A stretch of 64,000 bases of DNA from Clarireedia homoeocarpa (taxonomy: Eukaryota > Ascomycota > Leotiomycetes > Helotiales > Rutstroemiaceae), in NCBI GenBank assembly GCA_001465935.1, contig LNKV01000019.1:62001-126000 (forward strand), given 5' to 3'. The first letter of the stretch is position 1, and each line of letters starts with the position of its first letter. Positions 58,932-64,000 of the stretch are shown one piece after another. Below the pieces are notes generated by a model that saw only the letters and a list, made by a program, of their open reading frames with translations, had not been told where the DNA came from and made no database searches. The position numbers were made by a program, and so were the translations under genes.

Positions 58932-60660
58932 GATGGGAAATGAGCCACTACGTGGGCGTCGGTGGCCTAGTAAGACTTGGCTTCCGGCGAGAAGTTGTTT
59001 ATTCAAGATTTCTGCTCAGGTAGACTCACTCCGGTTAAGGTTGTCGATGTGAGATTCACGTCGATTCGGGGTGCATACCTCCTGGTGGGATGCACAGTTG
59101 TGATTATAACATTGTAGGGCGAAGAAGCTCGCCTGGTTGTCGATATCGTTGGAGCATTAACCCGGATGAGAGGCACCGTTTGGCACACTCAATAAAGTAA
59201 TTCTTTGTTACGCAGAAAGTAGGCTGCGATATCTTTTACCGAGACGAATTCACAGAATTACCATGAAGATTGGGTCACTTTGCAACGTCCGGTGGAAAGG
59301 AGCACAAGGCAGTAGCAGCTCAGCCGTACGCTGTTGTTCTCAACGGTGAAAAATTCCAGCCGTCACAAAGTCCTAGCACAGTGCTTCGAGGAGTTGTGGA
59401 TTTATGGAGTTATGGGATATTGGGTTCCGACAGAACCATATTGGATATGCATCTCGGATTGGGCATTGGCGGGTATTCCCTGGGATTACTTACTGTATTT
59501 AGTTTGTAACTGCAATGAACTGTGGCAATGTGCTGTATCGGTCATGGCTAGCCAGCTCTGATGGATATCTTAATCTTAGAAGAGAGAATATCATGAGGGG
59601 CTTCTCACGTGAGCATCAAAAATGTTGTGTTTTGGTTGAGGATTAACGTTCATTGAATTGAACATATTGATCGTATCACCCACGCAGAAGCTTTGCATTC
59701 TATCATTCTCTTCCGCTCTGCCTTCTTCCAATGTCTAATCTCTCTGGATTTCTTACATCTGTACTGTAAAATGCACCCAATTCCTTAACAGTGGGTTCGA
59801 TGAAAAAGCTAGAGACCAGATATCTACAATCCCAGGTTTCTGCGCAACTTACGCCCCTACACCCCTCTCCTAATCCGCCCTTAACCACTCGCCCTGCCAA
59901 TTTCAACCCATCTTTGTCCCGGTTCTTAACCCAAATCTCCATCTCATGTTCCCCGCACCTCAACCGCTCCGCCTCCACCCAGCTGCTCTTCGGCCATGTT
60001 CTCTCCATTCCCAAACCAACCTCACCTCCTTAATGTATCATTTGGCGGTATTCATTACTGTCTCTCCTCAACCAGTAGCCCACAATGAACTGCTCATTTC
60101 ACGGCAGACAAACAAACAATGCCTCGCCATCCTCTATCAGTTCAAACCTATTGTGCAAGATGTGTTCGAGCGAAGTTGAAGAATACGTTGCTGTTTTAGG
60201 ACGGAATATGTATAACCCCATCACGGAAGTGCCTTATCATGAAGACGTGAGTATTCGTATGTCGATATGTTGCGTCGGTTATAGCAACGTTCTGCAGGGG
60301 GTTGTAGGTGCCGACCCAGGCGAACAAGCGTGACAGGCGGTGGTGCATTCTCATGTAAACAGGCGCTCTTGGGCAGGTAAGTCTTTCGTCCATTTTGTTT
60401 GAATTTAGTTGTTCTGAATATGATTGATGTTCTAGATTTGATTTGTTTGTTATGAGAAAGTATGATTTACATTCACAAAAGATCGATGAAAGAGGGATCA
60501 TACCAACCATCCCAGGAACACCCACCCTAACAACCATCACAAACATAGAACCCATACCGGACCAAACCACTCAATAAGACTGACTCTACACTAATCCCAA
60601 CCCTCACTCATCTATCCCATCTCCACCCCGTCTCCCCTAGCCAAACAATCTCCATCTCCA

Positions 60661-60690
60661 TATCCACATCCACATCCACATCCACATCTA
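60661..60690. repeat. (CATCCA)n short tandem repeat
   Basis: About five units of a 6-bp motif in C/T-rich intergenic DNA. Confidence 0.85.
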
Positions 60691-61136
60691 CCATCAAATC
60701 CCCAACCCCTCTCTCCCAACATGCCATGAATAAATCAAGCCCCCTCATATCCCGCCATCATATCAAATCCCCGCTTCTCAACCAACCCAGAAAATTCCAT
60801 CTTTCTTCTGCGTTTCCACCCTCCCCTCCCCCCTCCCCCACCACCACCGCTTCCGTCTGATACATATGAATGCTCTTCAAAGCGGAGAGGAGAGTTTGTG
60901 GAGAGAGAGAGAGAGAAGCAGCGCAGGAGAGGAAAGATTGATACGGATTATATAATCTCTAGTTAGAGAACAATATTCTCAATGAGAGATAGATAGCCTG
61001 TGGTGTATTAAATATACATTCATTCAATCGGATCCCCAGTCCGATCCAAGAATCATCGAGTCTCCCCAAAAATGAATTCACAGAAGACTGAATACTTAAT
61101 GCTAAATAAGGGTATACGGCAAGCAAATTCCACCAA

Positions 61137-61173
61137 AATAATAATAATAATAATAATAATAATAGTAATAATA
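61137..61173. repeat. (AAT)n microsatellite
   Basis: About twelve AAT units interrupted once by G, 35 bp from the stop codon of the transcription factor and probably in its 3' UTR. Confidence 0.9.
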
Positions 61174-61207
61174 CAACGCAACATCATGATCTCCTCCCCT
61201 CCCCTCC

Positions 61208-63511
61208 TCATAATCCTCCAACTCCAACCCCAACCCCAACCCCAACCCCGACTCCCTCTCCGCCGCTACCCCCACCATCATCATGGATCCCCCAAAATGG
61301 ATCAAACATTGCGCCGGCGCTGCCTAGAATATCCGGTTGCGTGAAGTCAATCCACTGTTCGTCAGCGACATTGGTGCCGCCTGCGACGCCGTTACGGTCG
61401 GGCCATTCTGCGAATGGGGGTGCGGAGTCGGGTTGTGGGTTGGAGGCGAGGTCGAAGAGGGAGAGGGTGTTGGAGTTTTGCGGGGGATGGGAATGAGGAT
61501 GCGGATCTGAGGAAGGATTGTGCTGGGTTGTGGGTGGAGGGGTGAATGTGTATGTGGTGTTTGGATCGGTGGTGGGTGGCGTTGAGAGGGTGTCGAGTAG
61601 GAGGGCGGTGCTGGTTGGGTTTTGGTTTGAAGAAAAGAGAGTGTGCGTTCCGGAATGGGTATCATTGACGTTATTATGCTTGTGATTAGGTTTGGGTAAT
61701 ACATGGCGGCGAGACTTCGCGTTCGAGATGAGTTCTTTCACCTTTCGGTACTGGAATCAAGTTAAACCACATGAAGAAGTTTACATATGAAAGAAAAGGA
61801 AAACTCACCACATCATCCACATGTGTATTGACCTCTCTCAACCCCTCCAACACATCCGTAATCCCACTCAACCTCTCCCAAACCCTCTTCCTCTCACCCT
61901 CCCCCGCTTCCCACCCCACCACCTCACTCCCCCTCACAATTATAGTACTACAGCGCCAAACACACGTCGCGATCGCCGTATCGCTAATCAGCGTATGACC
62001 AATACTCTGCACCGTGCAACAGATATCCAAGATCGCAAGCGCATGGTCAAACGCCTTGCGCTGGCAATACTGCACGTACTCTGCAGGAGTCTGTTCGAGA
62101 ATAGCGTCAGAGATGGAATCTTTGGTGCCGGGGTACATGAAGCGGTAGAGATCAGTGTGGCACTGCTGCCAGAGAACATGGAACATAACGAAGCGGGTGA
62201 GTTGAGGGGAGTAGGCTCGAAGGAAGAGATTATCCTCGTTGTATTGAAGGTTAGCGGGGAGCGAGCGACGGAGCTGTTCGAGTTCTGCTTCGAGTTTTTG
62301 GAGTTGAGAGCGGGAATCGTATGGGTTAGACTTTTCGCGGATTACATTGCGCGCATATCTAGCTGTTTGTTAGTTCTGAAGTGCAAAATGCCTTGAATGA
62401 ATGTGAGACTGAGCTTACTCAAGAACTCGATGCCGAATATCGGATATCCTAAAATAAAAAGACCGCAATCCCATATGTACAGATTCCGACTCGTTTGTTC
62501 TCGTACAAGCCAAAAACGCCGTCTCCCCTGGTATCCCAAGATCGAAATCCTTTTCATTGCATGGAAGTTGAATATGCATAGCATGTGATGGACAGACTAG
62601 CAACTCCGGAAACCCGCGGGCTGAAAGTCTATCAACGTGAAATATCGACCACATCAAGCGCCTGCGACATTCCCTTACCACGGTTGACAAACCATGATTC
62701 TCATAATTAAGACCCAGTACGAACGCCATTTTTGCAGCGACGGCTGTCAAAGCCTGCGGCTTGAAATCGTCTCCATGCTCCAATCTATAAAAAATAATCA
62801 CAAGAAGTACCTCTAGTAAAACCACAGAAGGTCGACTGAGATTCTGCCAGATGTATCCCTCCGCCTCGTCTATCCATTTCTGCGCCGTTGCACGACTTTC
62901 ATCATCTTTTGCAACGAACGCAATAGAGGAGGCGCAAATCGCTTTGACTAGTGCAGGGTTCACGGTGCCACTATTCCAATTTCTCAGGAAAGTGGCACGA
63001 TGTATGAAGCCTTTGCCAGGATTTGAAGATACAAATTCAAAGTATGCATCAATATACTTCTTAGTTGTTGATTTCGAACAACCCAAGTCCCTTTGACAAA
63101 TTATCAGCATCCAATTCCAGAACACACATAGAGCGAAGAGAAGTCTCACATCAGGCCGTCGACAGCCTCAACATCCATCGGCGAATCCCCCGTCGAAACC
63201 GCTGCTGTCACCGTCGCCGCAGGACTCCCACCACTTTGACTCCTAGTCGTAGTCGCACTCCCCGCCGGCAGCTGTCTTGGCACCGATCTCCTCGCGCCCC
63301 GTCCGGTGGATTCGTATTCACAAACATAACCCCTCTGCTCACACCTCCTGCAATTGGGTACGGTCCCCGAACATCTCGCCTTATGCGAATGGCAAATCTT
63401 GCACGCCTTGCGCGCGCGTTTGCGCTCGGTGCCCGCCTGTGTATATCGATCCGGCGAATTGAATTCGATATCTGGTGTTATTTTTGTCGTCGTCGTGGGC
63501 ATTATTTCCAT
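61208..63511 (-). CDS. Zn2Cys6 binuclear cluster transcription factor (708 aa)
   Basis: Exons on the minus strand: 63511-63150, 63090-62419, 62358-61809 and 61750-61208; the three introns (58-60 bp) join in frame. The DNA-binding cluster lies at residues 37-64 with spacing C-x2-C-x6-C-x6-C-x2-C-x6-C (CKICHSHKARC...CRRC...C) and is preceded by a basic RKRARK. The middle contains the fungal transcription factor homology region: KKYIDAYFEFV, HRATFLR, ALTAVAAKMAFVLGLNYEN and RRRLMWSIFHVDR. The C-terminal 180 residues are disordered (His/Pro/Asn/Thr) and end in a GV repeat, presumably an activation region. The 63-kb end of the gene faces a promoter with a CT tract. Target genes cannot be deduced. 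Confidence 0.93.
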
Positions 63512-64000
63512 TCCTTCTTTCTCCTCCTTATCAACACGTGATTGGGGTAGAAAGAAAGTTCTTGCCAGGGAGGTGAGGGGGAGGAGGGGGAACTCGGATG
63601 GAGTTTAGCGCTGGATGGTGTGCTCGCTCGCTCACGAAAAATCAAGGTCCCAAGCAAATCAGCAGCAGATGATTAATTCGCTTTTTTCTTCCCACGTACC
63701 GCAATGTACCGAAGAAGAAAAGTGCCAGAATGACTTTCGAATCTTGGCGGAAATGCGGTGTGAAACGCGGCAAGCTTTTTCTTGCAAGGGAAGACGGATT
63801 TCAAATAAAGTTGCAATCTAAACTTAGGTCACGTGTTGAGATGGATAATGCACGCTTTTTCTCTTTCTTTTCTTTTTCTTTTCTTTTTCTTTTTCTTTTT
63901 GTTCCTTCTATATCGATATCGCCAATTCTTCTCCAGGCGTTCGAATTGCAGAGATTGGCGGTCAGGGGCGCTTCACTTCTCCAGTACCACTCAATGCGGT
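63512..64000. other. Promoter-side region of the transcription factor
   Basis: 489 bp to the end of the window. It includes a CT-rich tract at 63857-63902 (repeats of TTTTCTTTTTC), a type often found in fungal promoters. A TCACGTG sequence (E-box-like CACGTG) is at 63829-63835. No gene is supported. Confidence 0.45.

Larger units (their letters stand above)
58932..61207. other. Convergent gene-poor region (2.3 kb)
   Basis: Between the 2EXR/F-box-like gene and the 3' end of the transcription factor, so both 3' UTRs lie here. Simple repeats are concentrated in its right third: (CATCCA)n at 60661-60690, (GA)n at 60901-60915 and (AAT)n at 61137-61173. No gene supported. Confidence 0.5.

Noticed and set aside
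61220..61256. Telomere sequence
   Set aside because: The CCAACC-type units are few, lie within a coding exon and do not match the usual fungal TTAGGG.
61821..62396. 191-codon plus-strand frame
   Set aside because: Antisense shadow of exon 3 of the Zn2Cys6 factor.
1..64000. CRISPR arrays, rRNA genes, or a secondary-metabolite cluster
   Set aside because: No regular repeat-spacer pattern or rRNA-like sequence; a single P450 and one transcription factor without a backbone enzyme do not make a cluster.

Overview
The window is a stretch of nuclear chromosome from a filamentous ascomycete (Pezizomycotina). Evidence: most protein genes are broken by introns of about 48-80 bp with GTAAGT/GTGAGT-type donors and CTAAC/CTGAC-like branch sites, spacing is loose, and the gene content is typically fungal (VPS17, COP9 subunit 6, a 2EXR/F-box-like protein, a Zn2Cys6 regulator, DHA1-type MFS, TDT malate-type transporter, GH76/GH79/GH43, P450). 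A leotiomycete is a reasonable guess, but nothing here proves the class. I re-read the splice junctions by hand; exon coordinates are in the entries. They are sequence-based predictions without transcript support.

Layout. 0-8 kb: an asteroid/XPG-like nuclease-fold gene (5' end outside the window), a 741-aa coiled-coil protein with an RHCAVHR motif, a serine carboxylesterase, and a shorter, frame-disturbed relative of the coiled-coil protein. A small inverted-repeat element (5361-5700) lies between them. 8-24 kb is the conserved housekeeping part: mitochondrial elongation factor G 2 and VPS17 share a divergent promoter; then come a zinc alcohol/polyol dehydrogenase with an unusual Ser/Thr/Pro insert, CSN6, a GT17 glycosyltransferase and a tail-anchored protein. 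25-38 kb: an MFS exporter, a long gene-poor stretch with a minisatellite, an intron-containing tRNA-Ile(AAU), a secreted GH79 enzyme, a second MITE-like element flanked by TA, and a C4-dicarboxylate/malate-type transporter. 40-56 kb is accessory in character: a secreted GH43-type gene with a one-base frame break, an unknown 322-aa protein, a 98-bp tandem duplication, a clearly decayed OMA1-type protease, an unknown disordered protein, a GH76 (DFG5-like) wall enzyme and a 12-exon P450. 57-64 kb: a 2EXR/F-box-like protein and a 708-aa Zn2Cys6 transcription factor.

The genes do not form one obvious pathway. Three carbohydrate-active enzymes plus sugar-alcohol, malate and drug-type transport functions suggest a mixed housekeeping/saprotrophic-or-plant-associated segment. 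The most interesting observations are the P450 junction best explained by a 1-nucleotide microexon, the two non-autonomous inverted-repeat elements, the OMA1 pseudogene, the single-base break in the GH43 gene, and the two RHCAVHR-motif relatives on either side of the esterase. I saw no rRNA, CRISPR array or recognisable autonomous transposon.
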